From: CAZFNQ01 sp964652125
Lineage (GTDB): Bacteria; Patescibacteriota; Saccharimonadia; Saccharimonadales; JANWIN01
Length of the DNA stretch: 6,240 bases
NCBI GenBank assembly: GCA_964652125.1
Contig: CAZZAE010000047.1
Location: forward strand, 1-6,240
Direction of reading: 5' to 3'
This document shows positions 1 to 5,654 of this stretch, in pieces; positions within the stretch are counted from its first letter, which is position 1; every line of letters starts with the position of its first letter. The notes under the pieces were generated by a model, which was given only the letters and a program-made list of their open reading frames with translations, was not told the DNA's origin and did not search any database. The position numbers and the translations under genes are program-made.

Positions 1-131
1 GGGTTTCCCCATTCGGACACCTTCGGTTCAAAGCTTGTTAGACAGCTCCCCGAAGTTTTTCGCAGTCTACCACGTCCTTCATCGGTATCTTACGTCAAGG
101 CATTCCTTATGTGCGCTTGAGTAACTTTTTA
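1..131 (-). rRNA. 23S ribosomal RNA, 5' end (partial)
   Basis: The minus strand matches the conserved 5' domain of bacterial 23S rRNA: GCGCAC near 116, AATGCCTTG, then CCGATGAAGGACGTG, GGGGAGCTGT and finally CCGAATGGGGAAACCC at the left edge. Aligned by memory with the Bacillus and E. coli genes, the mature 5' end falls at about 131, within a base or two. Only the first ~130 nt are here; the rest lies beyond position 1. No 16S rRNA sequence precedes it. Upstream on the same strand come a leader, a promoter and protein-coding genes, so this 23S gene appears to be transcribed on its own. Confidence 0.95.
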
Positions 132-136
132 CGTAC

Positions 137-159
137 AACTTCTATAAATAGAAGTTTTT
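137..159. repeat. Perfect 8-bp hairpin next to the 23S 5' end
   Basis: AACTTCTA (137-144) and TAGAAGTT (149-156) form a perfect stem with loop TAAA. On the plus strand it runs into a T-run (155-159), so it would look like an intrinsic terminator for plus-strand transcription. In the rRNA direction the same T-run is an A-run before the stem. It lies only six bases upstream of the mature 23S end and may be a processing landmark. Confidence 0.5.
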
Positions 160-174
160 GTGCATTTGACTAGT

Positions 175-192
175 TATTGGTATTAACCAATA
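175..192. repeat. Perfect 7-bp hairpin in the 23S leader
   Basis: TATTGGT (175-181) and ACCAATA (186-192) are exact reverse complements around a 4-base loop. No T-run follows on either strand, so it is not a terminator. It is one of a row of stems in the rRNA leader. Confidence 0.5.
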
Positions 193-206
193 GCCGTTTG
201 TCATTT

Positions 207-245
207 GTCCGTCTAAAATTCCATATAAATTTCGACGGACTTTTT
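207..245 (+). terminator. Terminator-like hairpin, plus-strand direction
   Basis: GTCCGTC (207-213) pairs with GACGGAC (234-240), and the stem continues inward through an AT-rich part with two mismatches to a 6-base loop. Five Ts (241-245) follow on the plus strand. No plus-strand gene precedes it, so it could end antisense transcription coming out of the rRNA gene, or it could simply be a leader stem of the minus-strand rRNA transcript. Confidence 0.35.
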
Positions 246-275
246 GCTTATGTCGACTAAGTTGTTAAGTTGCAA

Positions 276-374
276 AAACTCAAGGATACTCCCCACCATC
301 AATTGGCTTAAGAGACTTGAGTTTACGCTAAAACCTTGCCCGCCCTATGCGGAAGATTCAGTGCGTAAACTCAA
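276..374 (-). repeat. Three-arm inverted repeat with mutually exclusive pairings
   Basis: Three related arms lie at 363-374 (GCGTAAACTCAA on plus), 316-328 (CTTGAGTTTACGC on plus) and 276-284 (AAACTCAAG on plus). The middle arm can pair perfectly with the first over 12 bp or with the third over 9 bp, but not both, because the pairings share TTGAGTTT (317-324). The first pairing forms about ten bases into the predicted transcript and encloses a smaller CCGC/GCGG hairpin. This is the geometry of a switchable leader, though stepwise folding during rRNA processing is equally possible. Confidence 0.6.
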
Positions 375-391
375 ACGACCATAATCGTATA

Positions 392-420
392 ATAATAGCA
401 GCTCCAACAGAGGTAGTCAA
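392..420 (-). promoter_or_regulatory. Sigma70-type promoter for the 23S rRNA gene
   Basis: On the minus strand, TTGACT (420-415) is followed by a 17-bp spacer and TATTAT (397-392), close to the consensus for a housekeeping sigma factor. The predicted start is near 385, giving a leader of about 254 nt before mature 23S. The promoter lies in the 91-bp gap after the protease stop codon, so it would serve the 23S gene alone. I saw no intrinsic terminator between the protease gene and this promoter, so some read-through is possible. Confidence 0.7.
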
Positions 421-480
421 GCCATTAATGATGTTAAACTCTCTACAACTTTACTTCTTTGTATGCTGATTTATTGTAAT

Positions 481-2160
481 TTAATGGACTACGATAGATT
501 TTATTACAGAGAAAGCTGAAACATTTCCAGACCGATCGACAGCTACAATCTTGTATGAGTATGTTTTACCTTTTATGAGATTGTATGTATCTATATAGGA
601 CAATGTTGTAGCACCGAAAGTCTTATAGAGTACATTGTTGCGATATAAACGGTAAGTGTAGACTTTTACATTATCTGATGAAGCAGCCCATTTGACTGTA
701 ATTTTAGGTGGACTAGCGCTTATTTGAGTCGCACTAAAACTTTGCGGAATGGAAGGGGCCTTAATATCTGCCTTAAGTAAATCTTTGTATAAATCTGGAT
801 ATGGCCCAATATTGCCTGAATTGGACCCAGTTGAAGTATTTTGTGGAGTTGATCCAAGCATTAATATGGATCGAATTTGAATTGGGCTTAAAATTGCACT
901 AGCGTTTAAATACTTATAAGCTGAGCTTAATGAAGCAGCTGCTGATGATACAATTGGCGTTGCTGAACTGGTACCGGCAAAATATTGCGTATAATACGCA
1001 TTTTCACCATCAGTGTTGTAGAGACCGCCATATCCGCTCGTAGCTACACAGTCACCAGGACCTTGGAGATTTACTCGTTTTCCGTAATCACTAAAAGTTA
1101 GACGAGACAGTAATGGTGTTGAATTACTGCAGTTTTCGCCGGCACCTACGATTATAGCCCCGGAGTCTACTTTGCCCATTGGGAATGATGAACCGTAATA
1201 AGAGATGTCGTCCAGGTTTTGGCTGCCGTTACCAGCGGGTTCTACTACGATCCTACCGCTGTTTGTTAGGCTATGAATAGCATCATAGACTTCAGGAATC
1301 CATTCAATTGGCACATAGTCATAATCATCGGGAGTTGGTCCCCATGTTTGCTGCTCAATCTGAATCACATCACCTGGTTGTGTTACAGAAGCTGCAGTAT
1401 TTAGTGCCCCAACGACATCATAGCCATACTCATTACTATAGGCGTTTACTAATGCTAATTGGGCATTATAGACAGCACCAGTTGTGCCAATGCCATTATT
1501 GCTAGCTTCCATCTCCCCTAACACCGCGGTACCGTGATTGTTATCACTAAACGGATCAACAGGTGTACCATGAGGCACTATTGCAGTAGCAGCCTTGGTT
1601 AAGTCCTCATGAGCAGTATTCCAGCTGTATTCAATATCTACAATTTTAACTTTTCCACCCATCGCTCCAGGAAATGTTTGAGCATAGTTGCTATTTATTC
1701 CAGTAGGTGCAGATTTTAAATATGTTTCAAAGCTACTAAAGTCCGGGCTGGTTGGTGATGGAGCTGGTTTTACCTCGGGATAAGCTGTTTCAACTTCATT
1801 TAATCCTTTAAGGCGGTTTACTAGGCCCACCATATCTATATCTCTATCAAAATGAACAGTGTAATAATTTCTTAAAGCATTACCTAGGCTGACTTGAGCT
1901 GAGTTTTTACTAGTGTTATCGAACAGTTTAGCAATTTTTTTAATATGGCCAGCATTATCCAATATAGAATTTAGAGCTACAGAGTTAATTGCGCTTTGAT
2001 CCTTAAGCTTAATGTGAAGTGTTCTAGCGTTATACTTAAAATTTTGGTTATAGGAAGCTTCTACCTGATTAGATCGGCTAATAGGAATCAACAATGCACC
2101 TAGAAATGCAGAAGTAATTACTAATGCTGATACTCTTTTACCGATGTTACGAAATAACAT
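481..2160 (-). CDS. Secreted subtilisin-family (S8) serine protease with C-terminal FN3 domain
   Basis: This 559-residue exported endopeptidase would cleave peptide bonds in extracellular proteins. A signal peptide covers residues 1-35 (basic start, hydrophobic core, VEA before the likely cut). Residues ~42-132 resemble an inhibitor I9-type propeptide. The S8 domain (~165-445) has the full catalytic set: Asp175 in KIVDIE, His209 in NNHGTAV, oxyanion Asn311 in PAGNGS and Ser398 in GTSSATP. An FN3 domain fills ~468-559, which suggests binding to a surface or glycan. Only two cysteines (344 and 371) are present. The ATG at 2160 is preferred to an in-frame TTG at 2169, because AGGAG (2172-2176) would be only 2 nt from the TTG and is 11 nt from the ATG. 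It has its own consensus promoter. The target protein is unknown; host surface proteins or self-processing are both possible. Confidence 0.93.
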   Translation of the reverse strand: MLFRNIGKRVSALVITSAFLGALLIPISRSNQVEASYNQNFKYNARTLHIKLKDQSAINSVALNSILDNAGHIKKIAKLFDNTSKNSAQVSLGNALRNYYTVHFDRDIDMVGLVNRLKGLNEVETAYPEVKPAPSPTSPDFSSFETYLKSAPTGINSNYAQTFPGAMGGKVKIVDIEYSWNTAHEDLTKAATAIVPHGTPVDPFSDNNHGTAVLGEMEASNNGIGTTGAVYNAQLALVNAYSNEYGYDVVGALNTAASVTQPGDVIQIEQQTWGPTPDDYDYVPIEWIPEVYDAIHSLTNSGRIVVEPAGNGSQNLDDISYYGSSFPMGKVDSGAIIVGAGENCSNSTPLLSRLTFSDYGKRVNLQGPGDCVATSGYGGLYNTDGENAYYTQYFAGTSSATPIVSSAAASLSSAYKYLNASAILSPIQIRSILMLGSTPQNTSTGSNSGNIGPYPDLYKDLLKADIKAPSIPQSFSATQISASPPKITVKWAASSDNVKVYTYRLYRNNVLYKTFGATTLSYIDTYNLIKGKTYSYKIVAVDRSGNVSAFSVIKSIVVH

Positions 2161-2171
2161 AATTGGCAAAA

Positions 2172-2176
2172 CTCCT
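2172..2176 (-). promoter_or_regulatory. Ribosome binding site of the S8 protease gene
   Basis: AGGAG on the minus strand ends 11 nt before the ATG at 2160. The spacing is slightly long, but the upstream in-frame TTG would leave only 2 nt, so this site argues for the ATG. Confidence 0.55.
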
Positions 2177-2192
2177 AGATAATTTCGTATTA

Positions 2193-2221
2193 ATTATAAC
2201 ATTCCTGCCATTATTTGTCAA
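2193..2221 (-). promoter_or_regulatory. Perfect-consensus sigma70 promoter of the S8 protease gene
   Basis: TTGACA (2221-2216), a 17-bp spacer and TATAAT (2198-2193) form an exact consensus promoter on the minus strand. The start is predicted at about 2185-2186, giving a ~25-nt leader that contains the AGGAG site. It lies just past the stop codon of the metallopeptidase gene, so the protease is probably transcribed separately and strongly. Confidence 0.85.
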
Positions 2222-2237
2222 TGATAGATTAAACTGG

Positions 2238-3572
2238 TTACTGTAAATAGGGACTGCGGGCAACGTTCCAGTGATTGTATAAATAGTTTGTAGGACTTAC
2301 ACTCCCAGCATTAAAATAGTCGTTTTTATTGCAATCAAGATCAAATTGTAAACTTTGGTCAGTGCAATTAGGTGCAATGTAATATGGATTTCCATTTTGA
2401 CCGCAAGCATAGCTAATTCCATAAGCATTAATACACGGAGTTAATTTTAATTCAGATAGATGAGTGATAGGGTTAATAACTGTTGATACATGGTCTGCGT
2501 AACACATAGTGTCATAACCATCTAGACAGTGGAAAGTTCCACTCGTGTGGGGTGCATTTTCCTGAACGGCACCAAGAACATGCATTATTTCATGTATTTC
2601 CCTCATGCTCCAACAGACTGGGGTGACAACCGCATACCCAGAAATTTTGTTTGCTGTATTGCCTGTAACACTTGGGTTAGAATCATTATATTCTGACCCC
2701 CACCCACAAAACTGTGCACTACCAGCATAATCCCAGATTAGATATTTTGTTCTTGGAGCATTATAACCACGATTCGATAAGTATGTAACTATACTATTAA
2801 AGTCATTAAATCCTTTGAAATTATCCGGGGTAAGCGCAACAGATACGGTCGGTTGACAGCTACTGCTAGTCACAAACCTAAAGTGCTTATTTACAGAGCC
2901 GGGACCAGAATGCAGAGCACTATATTCAAGCTCACTTTCTAGCCGGTGAGCCGTATGCTGCATAAGGGATACTACATCCGCGTTATCTGCTACATGTGTT
3001 AACAGTACTAATTGAATACGGTATGGTCCGGATGTGCATTGAATTGGTGATTCTGGATATGGTATGTGGTTTGCAAACCCAGTGTAGGCAGCTGCAAATT
3101 GGTCCAGACTGTCTTTCGCACGAAGTTGGTCTACCGCAGTATGAGTTGTAGGTAGTCGTTTAAGAAGTTTGATTTGATCTTGTAGATTCGTTTTGACTAC
3201 ATCAACCCCAGCTGGTGCTTCGTCAGGACCGTGTGTACATACCGGCTGTCCATTAATCTTTATATCACCTACTTGAAATTCACCTTTGCATGGATGATCA
3301 GCGTTTGATTTTATTGCTCTCAGTCCGTTATAGATCAGTCCCGTGTGTGGGTTATTTACAAGTGCTGCCTGACGCACATCATCATAGGGATTTGACAATG
3401 CTTTTGTACTAATAAGCACGGCTGCAGCCACTAATGCAAAAATGGCAGCAAACGTCACAGCTTTTTTGATACGAGAGAATTTAGAAAAGCGTTTCAAGTA
3501 GTTATTATTCTTTTTAGACGTGTTTTTGGTAGTCATTGAATTACGAGTTTTCCTCTTTTTATAAGATGACAT
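2238..3572 (-). CDS. Exported zinc metallopeptidase-like protein (HExxH, metzincin-like)
   Basis: This 444-residue protein has a long Lys/Arg-rich N-tail (1-37), one hydrophobic segment (~38-58) and a large extracellular part with 12 cysteines, an even number that fits disulfides outside the cell. HEIMHVLG at 327-334 supplies the zinc ligands His327 and His331 and the catalytic Glu328. Metzincins normally have the third His three residues after the Gly; here that position is Gln337, and His342 or His348 is the likely replacement. YDTMCY (353-358) fits the Met-turn. The C-terminus (DLDCNKNDYF at 411-420, HWNVA at 434-438) resembles, from memory, secreted proteins of Actinobacteria. The substrate is unknown. 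It could be membrane-anchored or released. The ATG at 3572 has only a weak, distant AAGG; a second ATG at codon 13 has no better site. Proteolytic function is inferred from the motif. Confidence 0.85.
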   Translation of the reverse strand: MSSYKKRKTRNSMTTKNTSKKNNNYLKRFSKFSRIKKAVTFAAIFALVAAAVLISTKALSNPYDDVRQAALVNNPHTGLIYNGLRAIKSNADHPCKGEFQVGDIKINGQPVCTHGPDEAPAGVDVVKTNLQDQIKLLKRLPTTHTAVDQLRAKDSLDQFAAAYTGFANHIPYPESPIQCTSGPYRIQLVLLTHVADNADVVSLMQHTAHRLESELEYSALHSGPGSVNKHFRFVTSSSCQPTVSVALTPDNFKGFNDFNSIVTYLSNRGYNAPRTKYLIWDYAGSAQFCGWGSEYNDSNPSVTGNTANKISGYAVVTPVCWSMREIHEIMHVLGAVQENAPHTSGTFHCLDGYDTMCYADHVSTVINPITHLSELKLTPCINAYGISYACGQNGNPYYIAPNCTDQSLQFDLDCNKNDYFNAGSVSPTNYLYNHWNVARSPYLQ

Positions 3573-3601
3573 AGGTTTACATACCTTAAATCTTTATATA
3601 A

Positions 3602-3620
3602 ATTATACTGATTAATTATA
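3602..3620 (-). promoter_or_regulatory. Possible -10 elements for the metallopeptidase gene
   Basis: Two TATAAT hexamers occur on the minus strand, at 3607-3602 and 3620-3615, about 30-45 nt before the start codon. Neither has a good -35 box at 16-18 bp. The AT-rich gap between the CAP gene stop (3696) and this gene shows no clear terminator, so read-through from the CAP gene is also possible. Confidence 0.3.
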
Positions 3621-3695
3621 TTTTGGCTATTTTCAACAATGTGTTAAACGGATATAATTGCAGCTTAAATTGTGACCTCTGTATATTTAAAATTT

Positions 3696-4718
3696 CTAAG
3701 AAACTACTGTTACACAAGAATAATCAGGTGGTTTTGGTCGTGCCTCACCACCTGTATTAGGACCAGTAGCATCATCGTACCAAACCCGGTGACAATACTT
3801 ATCGCCAATAGGTGCACTGCTAGGTACAGAGCTCTTGTCCCATACGTGTAGATATACTTGGTCCCAAGGTATGGATGGTGTCCTTGTTGAGAAGTATGTA
3901 CCGGTTGTCAAAAGTGTACCTGCTTTGTTGAAATGGTAGTAGTCTTCATGCTCATCAAATGATGCCGCAATTGGACCGTTATTCTTGACATCGTGATACC
4001 AAGTAATGGGTTCTCCCCTTTTAACATTTATATTTTGTGCTCTTGCTACTCCTGGCGATGAGGCCGTCACACCCCCTTCCAAATTCCAATAAGTAATAAA
4101 TTGTTTAGGTAGACCACAACCTACACAGCGCAAAAAATCTTCAGTAATCCAGAGTAAGCCTTTAGAATCGCGGTATGCCCCTACACCTACGTACTGAGCT
4201 AGATTACTTGTAATATTGCAGTAATGGTCGGAGGTATCTACTTTACTTACACAATTGTATACTTCTGTGGGGCTAGTTAATGCGTTGTATAGGCTTTGTG
4301 AGCAGTTGTTAGGGGATGTGTCACCAGCAGGACAACCAGATGATTCCGCAATATTTTCTGCTTCCCACGACCATTTGCCGGCTACATTACATTTTGAAAC
4401 GATTTGTGCAACAGAGTTTGGATTGTGACGAAAATGTACTAATGTCATATCTCTAGGGGGATCTTTTGGACCCAGGGTAGTTGCCATAGCGACGGACCAA
4501 TCTCGAGCAACTTGTTGTATGCAACTAGTTGGTACTAAACTATTTAAGCCTAAGCCTGAACGAGTTTTATTAATATCGTGTAATTGTATAGCTTCATCAA
4601 ATGTATTGTAACTAACAGCGGCGAAGCTTTTAAAGAGTAAAGCTGCTCCAATGGCTGCAAACAAAACCACAAAACCTAAAGTTAATAATTTGGAGCGTTT
4701 GCCTCTAATACGTATCAT
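3696..4718 (-). CDS. Exported CAP/SCP-domain protein with C-terminal Ig-like region
   Basis: This 340-residue protein has a basic start and one hydrophobic segment (~11-29) ending in KSFAA (30-34), then a CAP domain at ~41-197. The CAP marks are the first helix with INKTRSGLGL (49-58), a His-bearing LVHFRHNP (93-100), AENIA (120-124, the family's GENIA-like element) and YVGVGAYRDSKGLLWITEDF (176-195). CAP proteins act outside the cell in lipid binding, adhesion or host interaction; a biochemical role cannot be assigned here. Residues ~205-340 look like a beta-rich Ig/DUF11-like region (NVKRGEPITWYHDVKNNGP at 231-249, closing Cys309 and Cys335). There are ten cysteines. The ATG at 4718 is chosen because GGAGGG sits 6 nt upstream. 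An ATG at 4787 would add 23 Lys/Arg-rich residues, much like the tail of the neighbouring metallopeptidase, and cannot be excluded. Confidence 0.88.
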   Translation of the reverse strand: MIRIRGKRSKLLTLGFVVLFAAIGAALLFKSFAAVSYNTFDEAIQLHDINKTRSGLGLNSLVPTSCIQQVARDWSVAMATTLGPKDPPRDMTLVHFRHNPNSVAQIVSKCNVAGKWSWEAENIAESSGCPAGDTSPNNCSQSLYNALTSPTEVYNCVSKVDTSDHYCNITSNLAQYVGVGAYRDSKGLLWITEDFLRCVGCGLPKQFITYWNLEGGVTASSPGVARAQNINVKRGEPITWYHDVKNNGPIAASFDEHEDYYHFNKAGTLLTTGTYFSTRTPSIPWDQVYLHVWDKSSVPSSAPIGDKYCHRVWYDDATGPNTGGEARPKPPDYSCVTVVS

Positions 4719-4724
4719 TAAAAA

Positions 4725-4730
4725 CCCTCC
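4725..4730 (-). promoter_or_regulatory. Strong ribosome binding site deciding the CAP gene start
   Basis: GGAGGG on the minus strand is 6 nt from the ATG at 4718. It is the best Shine-Dalgarno site in the window and favours this start over the ATGs at 4787 and 4841, which have none. If the longer form were used, these bases would lie inside codons for Ser-Gly-Gly. Confidence 0.6.
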
Positions 4731-4812
4731 AGAGCTTTTTTTACGTCTGGTTACTACCTTACGAGACGTTTTTTTATTTTTCACCATTAAAATATTTATG
4801 CTTACAACTTCT

Positions 4813-4841
4813 ATGCTACTACTCGAATTGAGAAAGTGCAA
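4813..4841 (-). promoter_or_regulatory. Weak candidate promoter for the CAP gene
   Basis: TTGCAC (4841-4836), a 17-bp spacer and TAGCAT (4818-4813) lie upstream on the minus strand. The match is modest. The start would be near 4806, leaving a leader of about 88 nt to the ATG at 4718, or about 19 nt to the alternative ATG at 4787. Confidence 0.35.
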
Positions 4842-4858
4842 AACTTATCAAAAATAAG

Positions 4859-4871
4859 AAAAGCATAAACA
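4859..4871 (+). promoter_or_regulatory. 13-bp box shared with the other wall-protein promoter (copy 1)
   Basis: AAAAGCATAAACA lies one base upstream of the -35 box of the LANTG protein gene. The identical 13-mer, at the identical 1-base spacing, precedes the -35 box of the LPRTE protein gene (6078-6090, minus). An A-rich sequence here could act as an UP element, or the box could bind a regulator common to both genes. Confidence 0.6.
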
Positions 4872-4872
4872 A

Positions 4873-4901
4873 TTGACAAATAGTAAATTATATAGTACTA
4901 T
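4873..4901 (+). promoter_or_regulatory. Promoter giving a probably leaderless mRNA (LANTG protein)
   Basis: TTGACA (4873-4878), a 17-bp spacer and TACTAT (4896-4901) form a near-consensus promoter. The ATG starts 8 bases after the -10 box, where the first transcribed base is expected, so the mRNA would have no 5' leader and no Shine-Dalgarno site; none is present. The TTG of this -35 box is in frame with the gene and can be misread as a start codon. Confidence 0.75.
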
Positions 4902-4908
4902 ACTATAC

Positions 4909-5397
4909 ATGAATAAAAATATAAACCGTGCAATAGCTGTAACAGGGTTAACACTTGGATTAGGTGCAGTCGGAACTGGTGTTGCGAATGCAGAAACTCA
5001 CAATAGTCAGCCAGTAACCGCATCAACTGAAGCTACAACTACTTCAACTACGGGTGATACAACGCCAACGTCTGAAGCTTCTACTACTTCAACTACGGGA
5101 GAATTGACAACAACTACTCAAAAACCAACAACTACCACAGAGGTTAGCCCAAGCAGTACTAGTATTGAGATAGGTTATGGAACTACTACTGTGCCAAATA
5201 CTGAAGGGTCTCCGATTGTGAAGATAGGTAATGGAGTCACCACAGTACCTAATACTGTCGGTACCACAATCGAACAACAAGTATTAGCTAATACTGGAGT
5301 TAATAGTAATACAAGTAATATAGCTATAGCCGCTGCTGGATCCGTAGCAATTGGTGCCATGGGTGCAGCCGCTGCCGGAAAACGAAGAACTGCTTAA
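4909..5397 (+). CDS. Small Ser/Thr-rich cell-wall protein with LANTG sorting signal
   Basis: This 162-residue protein has the full layout of a sortase substrate. Residues 1-28 are a signal peptide ending in ANA. Residues 29-84 are a Ser/Thr-rich stalk with a 15-residue repeat (TSTTG at 45-49 and 60-64). Two copies of a xIGxGxTTVPNT unit follow, at 87-98 and 105-116. LANTG (126-130) is then followed by a hydrophobic stretch (~137-157) and a basic tail, GKRR. LAxTG is the class E sortase motif known from Actinobacteria. A role as wall-anchored spacer or adhesin is inferred; the stalk could be glycosylated. The start at 4909 is set by the promoter, which leaves no room for an upstream start. The gene converges on tRNA-Ala with a 15-bp gap and shares layout, promoter and motif with the protein at 5655-6041. 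Confidence 0.88.
   Translation: MNKNINRAIAVTGLTLGLGAVGTGVANAETHNSQPVTASTEATTTSTTGDTTPTSEASTTSTTGELTTTTQKPTTTTEVSPSSTSIEIGYGTTTVPNTEGSPIVKIGNGVTTVPNTVGTTIEQQVLANTGVNSNTSNIAIAAAGSVAIGAMGAAAAGKRRTA
5038..5099 (+). repeat. 45-bp tandem repeat in the Ser/Thr stalk
   Basis: A 17-base identical stretch (ACTACTTCAACTACGGG) occurs at 5038-5054 and 5083-5099, exactly 45 bp apart, and encodes two copies of a 15-residue stalk unit. Such in-frame repeats can change copy number and alter stalk length. Confidence 0.7.
5164..5256 (+). repeat. 54-bp degenerate repeat encoding xIGxGxTTVPNT
   Basis: Two copies of an 18-residue unit start at 5164 and 5218, both carrying a xIGxGxTTVPNT core. The protein at 5655-6041 has one related copy, IKVGRGTTTT, at residues 92-101. 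The unit may be a small structured module before the wall anchor. Confidence 0.6.
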
Positions 5398-5412
5398 TTT
5401 TACTGGATCTCT

Positions 5413-5489
5413 TGGTGGAGCATATCGGACTCGAACCGATGACCCCCTGCTTGCAAAGCAGGTGCTCTAGCCAACTGAGCTAATGCCCC
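5413..5489 (-). tRNA. tRNA-Ala (anticodon UGC)
   Basis: A full 77-nt cloverleaf with encoded CCA reads on the minus strand: acceptor GGGGCAT paired with ATGCTCC, D stem GCTC/GAGC, anticodon stem CCTGC/GCAGG with loop TTTGCAA (anticodon TGC), T arm ATCGG-TTCGAGT-CCGAT, discriminator A. The acceptor stem carries the G3-U70 wobble pair that marks alanine tRNAs. It decodes GCA and, by wobble, other Ala codons. No clear promoter lies just upstream. In many bacteria this tRNA sits in the 16S-23S spacer; here it is alone, about 5 kb upstream of the 23S gene on the same strand. Confidence 0.97.
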
Positions 5490-5501
5490 ATATTGTAAAA
5501 C

Positions 5502-5576
5502 GTGTTAGGCTAGCACACTGCCTGTCCGCCAAAGTCTCGGCGTCGGCGGGAGCTACGTCCCCGTAAATACTGGGGA
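5502..5576. repeat. GC-rich run of small hairpins upstream of tRNA-Ala
   Basis: Three stems lie side by side: GTGTTA/TAGCAC (5502-5507 with 5511-5516, one wobble), CCGCC/GGCGG (5526-5530 with 5545-5549), and TCCCC/GGGGA (5558-5562 with 5572-5576, extendable by GT/AC inside). The middle part is much richer in GC than its surroundings and no reading frame explains it. It may be a REP-like palindromic repeat, part of the tRNA precursor, or a small RNA. Confidence 0.45.
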
Positions 5577-5588
5577 ATTCTACCTAAA

Positions 5589-5619
5589 AACACCTTAAAA
5601 CACAAGGGTAAAAGGTGTT
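5589..5619 (-). terminator. Intrinsic terminator after the LPRTE protein gene
   Basis: AACACCTT (5589-5596) and AAGGTGTT (5612-5619) form a perfect 8-bp stem with a 15-base loop, starting 35 bp past the stop codon. In the minus direction the stem runs into a short U-run. On the plus strand a run of six Ts follows a few bases later, so it may work in both directions. Confidence 0.6.
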
Positions 5620-5654
5620 AATGTTTTTTAATCTAACTTAGCTCAAAGAGCAGC

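Larger units (their letters stand above)
132..385 (-). other. Structured leader of the 23S rRNA transcript
   Basis: This gene-free stretch lies between the predicted transcription start (about 385) and the mature 23S 5' end. In transcript order it holds: a 12-bp perfect inverted repeat (363-374 with 317-328) enclosing a small GC hairpin; a competing 9-bp pairing (316-324 with 276-284); an imperfect stem (207-220 with 227-240); a perfect 7-bp stem (175-181 with 186-192); and a perfect 8-bp stem (137-144 with 149-156) just before the mature end. No U-run follows these stems in the rRNA direction, so they do not look like terminators for this transcript. Likely roles are rRNA processing or folding. 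I found no convincing boxA. No ORF of note was seen. Confidence 0.6.

Noticed and set aside
1308..1505. A plus-strand frame inside the S8 protease gene
   Set aside because: It lies wholly within a well-supported catalytic domain and its His/Gln-rich product looks random.
2167..2169. TTG at 2167-2169 as start of the S8 protease
   Set aside because: The AGGAG site would be only 2 nt away; the ATG three codons later fits better.
4651..4857. A plus-strand frame opposite the start of the CAP gene
   Set aside because: It is antisense to the membrane segment and leader, with no ribosome site or recognisable content.
4873..4908. TTG at 4873 as start of the LANTG protein
   Set aside because: This TTG is part of a consensus -35 box; the 12 extra residues would be encoded by the promoter itself, and the signal peptide begins properly at 4909.
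5089..5360. Two minus-strand frames opposite the LANTG protein
   Set aside because: They are shadows of the Thr-rich repeats and hydrophobic tail of a gene with full sorting-signal architecture on the plus strand.
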